A stretch of DNA of 64,000 bases, from the NCBI RefSeq assembly GCF_001422285.1, contig NZ_LMMO01000004.1:374983-438982 (forward strand). Reading direction: 5' to 3'. This document shows positions 43,277 through 52,806 of this stretch, in pieces; positions within the stretch are counted from its first letter, which is position 1; each line of letters starts with the position of its first letter. This stretch comes from Frigoribacterium sp. Leaf263. GTDB taxonomy: Bacteria; Actinomycetota; Actinomycetes; Actinomycetales; Microbacteriaceae. A program made the position numbers and the translations under genes. The notes beneath the pieces are model-generated. The model saw only the letters and a list, made by a program, of their open reading frames with translations. It ran no database searches and had not been told where the DNA came from.

Positions 43277-44824
43277 ATGGCGAACCCCACGCCCACCCGC
43301 GGCCCGCGAAGCCTCTGGCGCACGAAGTCGGTCGAGTCGTCGATCGCCGACTCGAACCTCGCCGAGAACGGCCTGAAGCGCACGCTCGGCACCTGGGACC
43401 TCACGCTCATGGGCGTGGCCGTCGCCGTCGGTGCGGGCATCTTCTCGGTCGGCGCGAACGCCGCCGCGAACTACGCCGGGCCCGCCGTCACCCTGTCGTT
43501 CGTCCTCGCCGCGCTCACCTGCGGCCTCGCCATCATGTGCTACGCCGAGTTCGCCTCGACCATCCCGGTCGCGGGCAGCGCGTACACGTTCACCTACGCG
43601 ACGATGGGCGAGTTCCTCGCCTGGATCATCGGGTGGGACCTCATCCTCGAGATGTTCACCGCCTCGGCCGTGCTCGCCAAGTACTGGGGCGTCTATCTCG
43701 CGTCGGCGTTCGAGACCTTCGGCATCGGCATCCCCGCGACCTTCATGCTCGGCGGCATCGAGGTCAGCTGGCCCGCGTTCCTCATCGTCGCCGTGTTCAC
43801 CGCTCTGCTCGTCGCGGGCACGCAGCTGACGGCCCGCGTCGGCGCCGTATTCACCATCATCAAGGTCGCGATCGTGCTGTTCGTGATCGTCGTCGGCTTC
43901 TTCTTCGTCCGCGCGGCGAACTACACGCCGTTCGTGCCCGCCGCCCAGCCGAGCACCACGGGCGCCGGCGCCAGCGACACGTGGTCGCAGTCGATGTTCT
44001 CGTTCATGACCGGCGCCGCCCCCGCTCAGTACGGCGTCTTCGGTCTGCTGGCCGCGGCGTCGCTGGTGTTCTTCGCGTTCATCGGGTTCGACGTCGTCGC
44101 GACGAGCGCCGAAGAGGTCAAGAACCCGCAGAAGACCCTGCCGCGCGGGATCTTCCTGGGCCTGGCCGTCGTCACCGTGCTCTACGTGCTCGTCTCGATC
44201 GTGCTGACCGGCATGGTGTCGTACCGCGACCTCGCCGGCGAGGAGGACCCGTCGCTCGCGACCGCGTTCCGTCTGGTCGGCGCCGACTGGGCCGCCGGTG
44301 TCATCTCGGTCGGTGCGCTGGCCGGTCTGACCACGGTCATCATGGTGCTGCTGCTCGGCCTGTCGCGCATCGTCTTCTCGATGAGCCGTGACGGTCTGCT
44401 GCCGCGCTGGCTCGCGAAGACGAGCCCGACCCGCAAGACCCCGGTGCGCATCCAGGTCATCGCCGGCACGGTCGTCGCGTTCGTCGCCGCCTTCACCGAC
44501 GTCGGCGTGCTCGAGGAGATGATCAACATCGGCACCCTGTCGGCCTTCGTGCTCGTGAGCATCGGCGTCATCGTGCTGCGTCGCAAGCGCCCCGATCTGC
44601 CGCGGGCGTTCCGCGTGCCCCTGTCGCCGGTTCTGCCGATCCTGTCGGCCGCGCTGTGCGTGTGGCTGATGCTGAACCTGACGACGCTGACCTGGGCGCG
44701 GTTCGCGGCCTGGCTCGTGCTCGGCGTGATCGTGTACTTCGCCTACGGACGCCGGCACTCGCGCGTCGGCCGCGGCGAGGACGCGGCTCCGGTCGAGCAG
44801 GGCGCCGAACGCGGGCGCAGCTAG
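43277..44824 (+). CDS. APC-family amino acid permease, cationic amino acid transporter-like
   Basis: 515 residues, 12 or more helices. LGTWDLTLMGVAVAVGAGIF is the substrate-binding helix 1 (G-A-G-I-F), FIGFDVVATSAEEVKNPQKT is the CAT-type helix 6 with the E-E-x-x-N-P motif, and SRDGLLPRWLAKTSPTRKTP follows. It probably imports or exchanges amino acids. An AGGAGACGAC ribosome site precedes the ATG. Confidence 0.93.
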   Translation: MANPTPTRGPRSLWRTKSVESSIADSNLAENGLKRTLGTWDLTLMGVAVAVGAGIFSVGANAAANYAGPAVTLSFVLAALTCGLAIMCYAEFASTIPVAGSAYTFTYATMGEFLAWIIGWDLILEMFTASAVLAKYWGVYLASAFETFGIGIPATFMLGGIEVSWPAFLIVAVFTALLVAGTQLTARVGAVFTIIKVAIVLFVIVVGFFFVRAANYTPFVPAAQPSTTGAGASDTWSQSMFSFMTGAAPAQYGVFGLLAAASLVFFAFIGFDVVATSAEEVKNPQKTLPRGIFLGLAVVTVLYVLVSIVLTGMVSYRDLAGEEDPSLATAFRLVGADWAAGVISVGALAGLTTVIMVLLLGLSRIVFSMSRDGLLPRWLAKTSPTRKTPVRIQVIAGTVVAFVAAFTDVGVLEEMINIGTLSAFVLVSIGVIVLRRKRPDLPRAFRVPLSPVLPILSAALCVWLMLNLTTLTWARFAAWLVLGVIVYFAYGRRHSRVGRGEDAAPVEQGAERGRS

Positions 44825-44847
44825 CGTCGAAGCGAGAAAGAGGGAAG

Positions 44848-45135
44848 CTGCGCATACGTGAGATCCGTATGTTCCCCGAGATCGGCGAGTCGTCGGTCTT
44901 CTGGGAGGCCCGCGGGGATGACATCGATCCGTCGGCCGCCGAGCTGGGGCTCTCCCAGTCCCTCGCAACGGCGCTCGCGGATTGGTACGCCTTCTGGAGC
45001 GAACACTCCGATCCCTTCCTCGGGTGGGACTCCGCCGCGAACGCGCATGACTTCCTCCATACCGGGGAACTCCTGCGCGAAGCGGTGCAATTCGAACTGG
45101 GCGACGATTTCGCCGTCTCTCGCTTACGCGGGTGA
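44848..45135 (+). CDS. Uncharacterised small protein, R-M-F...W family
   Basis: About 95 residues. IREIRMFPEIGESSVFWEAR, LGLSQSLATALADWYAFWSE and LREAVQFELGDDFAVSRLRG align with the protein at 13279-13563. The start is uncertain: CTG at 44848 directly after AGGGAAG, or ATG at 44869, which would remove the first strand. Function unknown. It converges with the peroxiredoxin gene. Confidence 0.6.
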   Translation: MRIREIRMFPEIGESSVFWEARGDDIDPSAAELGLSQSLATALADWYAFWSEHSDPFLGWDSAANAHDFLHTGELLREAVQFELGDDFAVSRLRG

Positions 45136-45137
45136 AG

Positions 45138-45809
45138 CTAGAGGACGCCGAGCTCGAGCAAATCGAGGGTCTCGAGCACGAGGGAGACCTCGGTGCGGCT
45201 CGTGTAGTCGGTGTGGACGTCGACGAAGACCACGCGCCCGTCGCCGTCGATGACGAGCACGGTCGGGAACGGGATCTCGGCCGAGCCGCCGATGTTGCTG
45301 TCGGCCATGTCGAAGCCGAGCTCGCGGTGCGCGCCGCGGGCCTCGAAGCTCGGCTCGGTGGCGATGCCCAGCGCCCGGCTCAGCACGTTGCCCGGGTCGG
45401 ACAGCACGGTGAACTCCAGGTCGCCGGCCGCGACGGACTCCTCCGAGCCTGCGGGCGACTGCGGGCTGATGGCGACCAGCTCGACGCCGCGGGCGCGCAA
45501 CGCCGGGAGGAGGTCGTCCTGGTAGGTCTTGAGCGTGATGTTGCAGTACGGGCACCAGGCGCCGCGGTAGAAGACGACGACCGCGGGAGCCTCGCCGATC
45601 GCGTCGATGAGCGCGATGTCACGACCGGTGGGGGTGAGCAGCGAGGCGTCGACGATCTGGTCGCCCACGCGGACGGCGTCGGCCGGGATGCCGAGCGATC
45701 GCAGATGCGCCTGCTCGGCCTCGAAGACGGCCTCCAGGTCGGGGCCGATCTCGGCGTTGAAGGTCCGCTGGAAGTCGGCGACCTGCTCGGAGATGTCCTG
45801 GGACGACAT
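45138..45809 (-). CDS. Peroxiredoxin-like (AhpC/TSA) protein 1
   Basis: 223 residues. The thioredoxin-fold active site YRGAWCPYCN has Cys86 and Cys89; later IPFPTVLVIDGDGRVVFVDV is the cis-Pro and last-strand region. The N-terminal 60 residues are helical. It probably reduces peroxides or disulfides. About two thirds identical by eye to the next gene, from a local duplication. Confidence 0.88.
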   Translation of the reverse strand: MSSQDISEQVADFQRTFNAEIGPDLEAVFEAEQAHLRSLGIPADAVRVGDQIVDASLLTPTGRDIALIDAIGEAPAVVVFYRGAWCPYCNITLKTYQDDLLPALRARGVELVAISPQSPAGSEESVAAGDLEFTVLSDPGNVLSRALGIATEPSFEARGAHRELGFDMADSNIGGSAEIPFPTVLVIDGDGRVVFVDVHTDYTSRTEVSLVLETLDLLELGVL

Positions 45810-46008
45810 GGGGTCCTAACGGGTCGGCGCTCGATGAGACCCCTGATCGTAGTCGAGCGCGCGCAGCCGGGCCCGCCGGGTGGCCGCGGGGCGACTCCGC
45901 GGGAGGCGAGGCCCCGTCGAGCCGTCAGCTCTACGGCGAGCTGTCGCGTCGCGTGATGCGAGCGGATCGGGGAGGCGCGGTGTCCGGTCGACCCGCGCCT
46001 CCTGCCGG

Positions 46009-46707
46009 TCAGGCCTCGGGGGACTCGGGAGCCTCGAGCAGGTCGAGGGCGGCGATGATCTCGTCGACCTCGGTGCGGGTCGTGTAGTCCGTGTGGACGT
46101 CGGCGAAGACGACCGTGCCGTCGTGGTCGACGACGAGAACGGTGGGGAACGGGATGTCGCCCGTCGCGTCCGCGTTGCTGTCGGCGACGTCGAAGCCGAG
46201 CTCGGTGTGGACGGCGCGGGCCTCGGCGCTCGGCTCGGTGCGGATGCCGAGCGCGCGGGCCAGGACGTTGCCGGGGTCGGAGAGCACCGGGAACTCGAGG
46301 CTGCCGTTCGTCACGGACGCCTCCGAGCCGTCGGGCGTCTGCGGACTGATGGCGACGAGCGCCACCCCGCGCTCGCGCAGACGCGGCAGCAGCTCGGCCT
46401 GGTAGGTCTTGAGTGTCAGGTTGCAGTAGGGGCACCAGGATCCGCGGTAGAAGACGAGCACGGCGGGGCCCGCCCCGACCGTCTCGGCCAGCGAGACCTC
46501 GGCGCCCTGCGGGGTCAGCAGCGTCGCCTCGACGACGGTGTCGCCCGGCTGGACGGCGTCGGCGGGCACCCCGGCGGCGCGGAGGCCGCTCTGCTCGTCG
46601 TCGAAGACCTTCGAGAACTCGGGGCCGATCTGCGCCGTGAAGCCCTCGTTGAACTCGTTCACCTGATCGGCGATGCGGGGCGTGGTGGCGGATCCGGTGT
46701 TCGACAT
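46009..46707 (-). CDS. Peroxiredoxin-like (AhpC/TSA) protein 2
   Basis: 232 residues from the ATG giving MSNTGSATTPRIADQV. Active site YRGSWCPYCN with Cys92 and Cys95, and IPFPTVLVVDHDGTVVFADV. Paralogue of the preceding entry on the same strand, separated by 199 bp that include two dispersed 10-mers (45971 and 45993). Confidence 0.88.
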   Translation of the reverse strand: MSNTGSATTPRIADQVNEFNEGFTAQIGPEFSKVFDDEQSGLRAAGVPADAVQPGDTVVEATLLTPQGAEVSLAETVGAGPAVLVFYRGSWCPYCNLTLKTYQAELLPRLRERGVALVAISPQTPDGSEASVTNGSLEFPVLSDPGNVLARALGIRTEPSAEARAVHTELGFDVADSNADATGDIPFPTVLVVDHDGTVVFADVHTDYTTRTEVDEIIAALDLLEAPESPEA

Positions 46708-46842
46708 GGTCGTCCTCTCGACGGTGAGCGGCACGTCGGGTACGCGCTGTTCAGGTGCGGATGATCGTAGGCAGGCGAGCTGGGGACGGGGCTGCGGCGC
46801 GTCACGCGGCGTCACAGAGCGGTGCGCGGGGTCGGCCCGTCC

Positions 46843-46972
46843 GGAGGCGGGCCGGGTCAGCGCTCGCAGGACGCGGGCCGGGTCAGCTCCGCCTGGACGC
46901 GGGCCTGGTCAGCTCCGCCTGGACGCGGGCCGGGTCGGCTTCGGCAGGTGCGGGCCGGGTCAGCTCTGGCAG
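46843..46972. repeat. 26-bp tandem array covering the nei stop codon
   Basis: Five units of the type GGACGCGGGCCGGGTCAGCTCCGCCT start at 46843, 46869, 46895, 46921 and 46947. The unit next to the gene contains the leftward nei stop (complement at 46960-46962), and most other units repeat the same GGGTCAGC. Confidence 0.85.
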
Positions 46973-47736
46973 TGAGGGCACCAGTACGTGTCGCGCAGCT
47001 CGAGCTCGCTCTCGCCGAGCGTGCCCCGGAGGATCTTCGTGCCGCAGCGCAGGCACGGCTTGCCGGCCCGCCCGTACACCCAGTCGGTGACCCCGCGGAG
47101 GTTGCCCGTCGTCGTGCGGTCGACTCTGTCCCGGTTGGCGAGGATGAGGCGGTGGGCGAGGTCGATCAGCTTCACCCGGTTCTCGACGTCGCCGACGGGA
47201 CGGGTGGGCAGCACGCCGCGCAGGAAGCAGAGCTCGTTGCGATAGACGTTGCCGACGCCGGCGAGCACCCGCTGGTCGAGCAGGGCGAGCCCGACCTCGC
47301 GCGCGGGGTCGGCCTCGAGGTTGGCGAGGGCCGCCGCGGCGTCCCAGTCGGGGCCGAGCAGATCGGGGCCGAGGTACGAGACCACGCTGTCGTCCGCGTC
47401 GCGCGCCACGAGCTCGACGAGTCCGAGGTCGAAGCCGACCGCCACCCAGTCGGCGGTCTCGAGAACGACCCGTGCCTGGTACGCGGGGCGACGCCACTTC
47501 GTGCCGTGCCGGTAGACGTGCCAGGAGCCCTCCATCTTGAGGTGCGTGTGCAGGGTCAGATCGCCGATGTGGTGCAGCAGGTGCTTGCCCCGGGGGATGA
47601 CGCCGTCGACGACCTCGCCGGTCAGGTCGACGGTGGCGAAGGCGGGCACGCGGAAATCGGTCGCGGTCAGCGTCTGGCCGCGCAGCACCTTGTCGAGGTT
47701 CGTCGCGGCCCGGTAGACGGTGTCTCCTTCGGGCAT
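46960..47736 (-). CDS. nei: Endonuclease VIII-like DNA glycosylase (Fpg/Nei family)
   Basis: 258 residues. MPEGDTVYRAA is the Nei2-type N-terminus (catalytic Pro2, Glu3). LLDQRVLAGVGNVYRNELCF is the H2TH motif, and the C-terminal zinc finger has CLRC and CPHC. It excises oxidised bases and nicks abasic sites. It lies 3 bp downstream of the lhr stop, a common actinobacterial pairing. Confidence 0.94.
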   Translation of the reverse strand: MPEGDTVYRAATNLDKVLRGQTLTATDFRVPAFATVDLTGEVVDGVIPRGKHLLHHIGDLTLHTHLKMEGSWHVYRHGTKWRRPAYQARVVLETADWVAVGFDLGLVELVARDADDSVVSYLGPDLLGPDWDAAAALANLEADPAREVGLALLDQRVLAGVGNVYRNELCFLRGVLPTRPVGDVENRVKLIDLAHRLILANRDRVDRTTTGNLRGVTDWVYGRAGKPCLRCGTKILRGTLGESELELRDTYWCPHCQS

Positions 47737-47739
47737 CGG

Positions 47740-50700
47740 TCACGACCTCAATCGGATGCCGCTGGGGGTGGGGGCGAAGCCGGCGTCGCGCAGGGCGTCG
47801 CCGAGAGGCGTGCCGAGGACGAACTCGCCGTCGACGCGCTCGATGGCGAGCTTGCCGAGCCGCGTGCGGACCGTGCGGGCCAGCGACTCGGCGGCCAGGG
47901 CGAGTTCGCGCTCGTCGGGATCGCCGAAGGTCAGCACGGTCTTCCCGCCGCGTTCGACGTAGACGGTCAACCGGCCGTCGACGAGCACGACCAGCGAGCC
48001 GGCCTTCCGCCCGGGGCGGTGACCGGCCTTCTTCTTCGTGCCCGGAGCCGCGCCGACGGTCGGGTCGGAGCCCTGCCGGTCGCCGCCGGCCGAGGAGGCG
48101 CGGGTCGTCGTCGCAGCGCCCGCCGCGTCGCCTCGGGCCCCGGCTCCCGTCGCCGTGGTCGCCGCCGCAGCGGAGGCCGCCTCGGCCGCCGCCGCCGCGA
48201 CGCGGGCGGCCTCGTCGGCGGGGGCGCCGTCGAGCGTCTGCCCGGGCCAGGGCAGGGCGGCGCCGTAGGGGTTGGCGGGGTCGGTCGCGGCCAGGGTGAC
48301 GACCGGGATCTCGAGCTGACGACCGGCTGCGACGAGGGTGTCGTCGTCGCGTCGGTCGCCCTCGTCGCGGATGAACGAGCGGAGCCGGTCGACGGTGGGG
48401 CCGGTCGCGAACTGCGCGGCGCCGAGCCCTTCGATGAAGTAGCCGCGGCGGGCGCGCCCGGTCTCCTCGAAGCCGCTCAGCACCTTGTACGCGGTCGAGA
48501 AGCCCCCGCGGACGCCCTCGTTGACGACCGCTCCGCGCGTGACGACCCCGTGGCGCTCGAGCAGGATCTCGGCCGTCGCCGCGGCGCGGATCGTGCCGTC
48601 GGGTTCGGCGAGGGGCAGCAGCGACCAGCGGCCCCCGACCGTGGGCGGGCCGGCCTGGCGGGGCATCGCGACCCGGCCCCGGCTGCGGTACGACGACCGC
48701 GACCGCGTGGGGGTGCGCGGTCTCGGCGTCTTGCCGCCGCCGACCTGGGTGCGCAGGGGCGCGAAGGTGTCGTTGGTGATCTGACCGGCCCAGACCAGCT
48801 GCCAGATGGCGGCGACCAGCGATTCGTCGTCGGTGCTCCCGACGGCGTCGGAGAGCTGCCGGAAGAAGTACGCGCCGCCGCCGGCGAGTGCGGCGAGCAC
48901 CTCGCGCTGCAGGTCGTCGGTCTCGGCGCCCGAGGGTTCGGGCAGCGTGACCTGAGCCCCGTCGGCGAGGTGGAGGCTCACCCAGCCGTCGTTGCCGGGC
49001 AGGGTGCCGGTGCCCGACCAGATGATGTCGCCCGTGGCCGTGAGCTCGTCGAGCATGGCGGGGCTGTAGTCGGTGATGCGGGCGGGGAGGATGAGCGACT
49101 CCCAGGCGGAGGCCGGCAGCGAGACGCCGCTGAGCTGGTCGACGACCTGCAGCACGCCGTCGAGTCCGCGCAGCCCGGAGCCCTTCAGCCCGGTGGCGAC
49201 GTGCTGCCAGGCGGGAAGGAACCTCCCGAGCGTCTCGGGCGCGACGGGTTCGACCTCGTGACGGAGCGCCGCCAGCGACTTGCCGCGCAGACGTCGCAGC
49301 ACCTCGGCGTCGCACCACTCGCTGCCCTGCTGGCGGGGGCGGAACTCGCCCTCGACGACGCGACGCTGGGTGGCGAGCTTGCGGAGGGCGTCGAGGACGA
49401 CGGCTGCGCCGAGTCCGAGCCGCTCGGCGACCATCGCCGACGTGAACGGGCCGTGCGTGCGGGCGAAGCGGCCGACGAGATCGCCGAGCGGGTCGTCGAC
49501 CGGCTCGACGAAGGCGGTGGGGACGCCGATGGGCAGGGCGACCCCGAGCGCGTCCCGGAGGCGCGAGGCGTCTTCGATGCCGGCCCAGCGCACGACGCCG
49601 CCGTGGGTGAAGCGCAGCACGCGGTTCGACCAGGCGAGGTCGGTCAGCGCGGTCTCGAGGGCGCGGTGCGCGTCGTCGCGGGCGGCGACGTCACCGGCCA
49701 CGAGGGTGACGGCGAGCCAGCTGCGGTCGATGATCTCGTCGGTGGTGAGCGGGCCGAGCAGTCGCAGGAGGTCGACGACGCCCTCGATGTCGCGGGCACG
49801 GCGGTCGGGGGCGAGCCGCTGCAGCTCGAGCTCGTGCTGATCGATGACGTCGGCGTCGAGGAGCTCGCGCAGCTCGGCGCGACCGAGGAGCTCCTGCAGG
49901 AGCGTCGAGTCGAGCGAGAGCGCGGCGGCGCGGCGCTCGGCGAGGGGCGAGTCGCCTTCGTACATGAAGGCCGCGACGTAGCCGAACAGCAGCGACCGCG
50001 CGAACGGCGACGGCACCTCGGTCTCGGTCTCGACGATGCGGACGGTCCGACTGGCGAGGTCGCGGGTCAGGCTCATCAGCGCGGGCAGGTCGTAGACGTC
50101 TTGCAGCACCTCGCGGACGGCCTCGAGGACGATCGGGAACGAGGGGTACTTGCGGGCGACGTCGAGCAGCTGCGACGACCGCTGACGCTGCTGCCAGAGC
50201 GGTGAGCGCTTGCCGGGGTTGTACCGCGGCAGCAGCAGGGCGCGGGCGGCGCACTCGCGGAACCGCGACGAGAAGAGCGCCGAGCCGCCGACCTCCTCGG
50301 TGACGATGTCGTCGAGATCGTCGAGTTCGAACGAGAACAGCTCGGCCCCGGGAGGCTCGGCGTCGGTGTCGGGGATCCGCACGACGATGCCGTCGTCGGC
50401 CGCCATGGCCCCGCCGTCGACGCCGAGCTGATCGCGGATGCGCGCCGACACCGCGAGAGCCCAGGGGGCGTGGACCTGCATGCCGTAGGGGGAGTGGAGG
50501 ATGAGCCGCCAGTCGCCGAGCTCGTCACGGAACCGCTCGACGACCAGGGTCGTGTCGGTCGGCACGTACGACCCGGCGGCCTTCTGCTCTGTCAGGAACG
50601 CGATGAGGTTGCGGGCCGCCCGCTCGTCGAGCCCGCCCGCGGCGACCCGCGCCGTCGCGTCGGCCTCGTTCGAGTTCGACAGCTCGCGGATGTAGCCGCC

Positions 50701-52728
50701 GATCGCCTTGCCGAGCTCGGCCGGGCGACCGATGCCGTCGCCCTTCCAGAACGGGACCCGCCCCGGCTGCCCGTAGGCCGGCGAGACGAGCACGCGGTCG
50801 TGGGTGATGTCCTCGATGCGCCAGCTCGTGGCGCCGAGCGCGAAGACGTCGCCGACCCGCGACTCGTAGACCATCTCTTCGTCCAGCTCGCCGACGCGCG
50901 CCGCCTTCTCGCCGACCATGAAGACGCCGAAGAGACCCCGGTCGGGGATGGTGCCGCCGCTGGTGACGGCGAGACGCTGGGCGCCGGGTCGCCCGGTGAG
51001 CGTGCCGTGCACGCGATCCCAGACGATGCGGGGTCGGAGCTCGGCGAACTCGTCGGAGGGGTACTTGCCGCTCAGGAGGTCGAGCGTGGCGTCGTACGCC
51101 GACCGCGGCAGGGTGGCGAAGGGGGCGCTGCGCCGGACGGTGTCGTACCACTCGTCGGCGTCGAGCTCGTCGAGCGCCACGGCGGCGACGGTCTGCTGGG
51201 CGAGCACGTCGAGCGGGTTCGTCGGCACGCGCAGCTCTTCGATGAGACCGGCCACCATGCGCTCGGCGGCGACGGCGGAGTGGATGAGGTCGGCCCGGTG
51301 CTTCGGGAACAGCACGCCGCGCGACGTCTCGCCGACCTGGTGACCGGCGCGGCCGACGCGCTGCAGACCGCTGGCGACCGAGGGCGGCGACTCGACCTGG
51401 ATGACGAGATCGACGGCGCCCATGTCGATGCCGAGCTCGAGCGAGCTGGTCGCCACCACGCAGCGCAGCCGACCGCTCTTGAGGTCGTCTTCGATGAGAG
51501 CGCGCTGGTCTTTCGACACCGAGCCGTGGTGGGCACGGGCCAGCAGGGGGTCGGCGCCCGAGGTCTGCCCCGAGCCGCCCATCAGCTGGGCGGGTGCGCC
51601 GCCGCCGACCGATGGATTGCGGGCCGGCGGGGAGGGCGCGAAGGGGTCGACGGCGACGTCGGCACCCGCCTCGGACGTGTCGCCGGCCGCATGACCGCCG
51701 TCGGCCCCGAGCTCCGCGGCGGCCCCGCCGACCGCGACGAGCTGACCCCGTGCGTCCTCCGTCGCCCGCGCGGCGGTCTCGAGGTCGCCGCCCTGCCTCT
51801 CGATCCAGATGTCGTTGAGGCGGGCGGTCAGACGCTCGGCCAGGCGGCGCGAGTTGGAGAACACGATGGTCGACCGGTGCGCCGAGATGAGATCGACGAT
51901 GCCCTCTTCGACGTGCGGCCAGATCGACCCCTGCGGGGCGGCGCCGGCGGCGGACCCCTCGAGGGGTGCGGCGGTGCCGAGCTCGGTCATGTCGTCGACG
52001 GGGACGACGACCTTGAGGTCGAACTTCTTGTCGGCCCGCGGGTTGACGATGGTCACGGGCGCCGGGCCGGCCAGGAACCGCGCGACCTCTTCGGGCGGGC
52101 GCACGGTGGCGCTGAGCCCGATGCGCTGGGCCGGCTCGTCGAGCAGCGCGTCGAGCCGTTCGAGCGAGATGGCCAGGTGGGCGCCGCGCTTCGTCGACGC
52201 GACGGCGTGCACCTCGTCGATGATGACCGTCTGCACGCCCTTGAGCGTCTCGCGTGCCTGCGAGGTCAGCATCAGGTAGAGCGACTCGGGTGTGGTGATG
52301 AGGATGTCGGTGGGGGTGCGGGCCAGCCGACCCCGGTCGCTCGAGCTCGTGTCGCCCGAGCGGACGCCCACGGTGATGTCGGGCGCCTCGGTGCCGAGTC
52401 GCCGAGCCGTCTGCGTGATGCCGACCAGCGGCGACCGGAGGTTCCGCTCGACGTCGACGCCGAGGGCCTTGAGCGGCGAGATGTAGAGGACCCGCGTGCG
52501 GTGCAGCTTCTCGTCGGGCGGCGGAGACGACGCCAGCGAGTCGATGGACCAGAGGAACGAGGCCAGGGTCTTGCCCGAGCCGGTCGGCGCGATGACGAGA
52601 GCGTGATCGCCCTGGCTGATCGCCGTCCAGGCGCCCTCCTGCGCGCGGGTCGGCGCGGCGAAGGCCCCGCGGAACCACTCTCGGGTGGCGGGGGAGAAGC
52701 GGTCGAGCACGTCGGTCATCGGTGCCAT
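47740..52728 (-). CDS. lhr: Large helicase-related protein Lhr
   Basis: 1662 residues, full Lhr length. Walker A APTGSGKTLASFLW, DEVHA box, LSATVRPPEEV, CVVATSSLELGIDMGAVDLV and QRVGRAGHQ are the superfamily 2 motifs; winged-helix and Lhr-CTD regions follow. An Ala/Gly-rich insertion of about 90 residues (GAAAELGADGGHAAGDTSEA through GGSGQTSGADPLL) interrupts the helicase core near residue 340-420. Another Ala/Gly segment lies near 1545-1600. I choose the ATG behind CCGGAGCAAG; the open frame to 53271 is not family-like. Confidence 0.93.
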   Translation of the reverse strand: MAPMTDVLDRFSPATREWFRGAFAAPTRAQEGAWTAISQGDHALVIAPTGSGKTLASFLWSIDSLASSPPPDEKLHRTRVLYISPLKALGVDVERNLRSPLVGITQTARRLGTEAPDITVGVRSGDTSSSDRGRLARTPTDILITTPESLYLMLTSQARETLKGVQTVIIDEVHAVASTKRGAHLAISLERLDALLDEPAQRIGLSATVRPPEEVARFLAGPAPVTIVNPRADKKFDLKVVVPVDDMTELGTAAPLEGSAAGAAPQGSIWPHVEEGIVDLISAHRSTIVFSNSRRLAERLTARLNDIWIERQGGDLETAARATEDARGQLVAVGGAAAELGADGGHAAGDTSEAGADVAVDPFAPSPPARNPSVGGGAPAQLMGGSGQTSGADPLLARAHHGSVSKDQRALIEDDLKSGRLRCVVATSSLELGIDMGAVDLVIQVESPPSVASGLQRVGRAGHQVGETSRGVLFPKHRADLIHSAVAAERMVAGLIEELRVPTNPLDVLAQQTVAAVALDELDADEWYDTVRRSAPFATLPRSAYDATLDLLSGKYPSDEFAELRPRIVWDRVHGTLTGRPGAQRLAVTSGGTIPDRGLFGVFMVGEKAARVGELDEEMVYESRVGDVFALGATSWRIEDITHDRVLVSPAYGQPGRVPFWKGDGIGRPAELGKAIGGYIRELSNSNEADATARVAAGGLDERAARNLIAFLTEQKAAGSYVPTDTTLVVERFRDELGDWRLILHSPYGMQVHAPWALAVSARIRDQLGVDGGAMAADDGIVVRIPDTDAEPPGAELFSFELDDLDDIVTEEVGGSALFSSRFRECAARALLLPRYNPGKRSPLWQQRQRSSQLLDVARKYPSFPIVLEAVREVLQDVYDLPALMSLTRDLASRTVRIVETETEVPSPFARSLLFGYVAAFMYEGDSPLAERRAAALSLDSTLLQELLGRAELRELLDADVIDQHELELQRLAPDRRARDIEGVVDLLRLLGPLTTDEIIDRSWLAVTLVAGDVAARDDAHRALETALTDLAWSNRVLRFTHGGVVRWAGIEDASRLRDALGVALPIGVPTAFVEPVDDPLGDLVGRFARTHGPFTSAMVAERLGLGAAVVLDALRKLATQRRVVEGEFRPRQQGSEWCDAEVLRRLRGKSLAALRHEVEPVAPETLGRFLPAWQHVATGLKGSGLRGLDGVLQVVDQLSGVSLPASAWESLILPARITDYSPAMLDELTATGDIIWSGTGTLPGNDGWVSLHLADGAQVTLPEPSGAETDDLQREVLAALAGGGAYFFRQLSDAVGSTDDESLVAAIWQLVWAGQITNDTFAPLRTQVGGGKTPRPRTPTRSRSSYRSRGRVAMPRQAGPPTVGGRWSLLPLAEPDGTIRAAATAEILLERHGVVTRGAVVNEGVRGGFSTAYKVLSGFEETGRARRGYFIEGLGAAQFATGPTVDRLRSFIRDEGDRRDDDTLVAAGRQLEIPVVTLAATDPANPYGAALPWPGQTLDGAPADEAARVAAAAAEAASAAAATTATGAGARGDAAGAATTTRASSAGGDRQGSDPTVGAAPGTKKKAGHRPGRKAGSLVVLVDGRLTVYVERGGKTVLTFGDPDERELALAAESLARTVRTRLGKLAIERVDGEFVLGTPLGDALRDAGFAPTPSGIRLRS

Positions 52729-52806
52729 CTTGCTCCGGACCACCGACATTCCGCCTCGCGCACCTCCTCGGCCGGCCCTGTCGGTGGCCCCGGCTACGGT
52801 GGTCGC

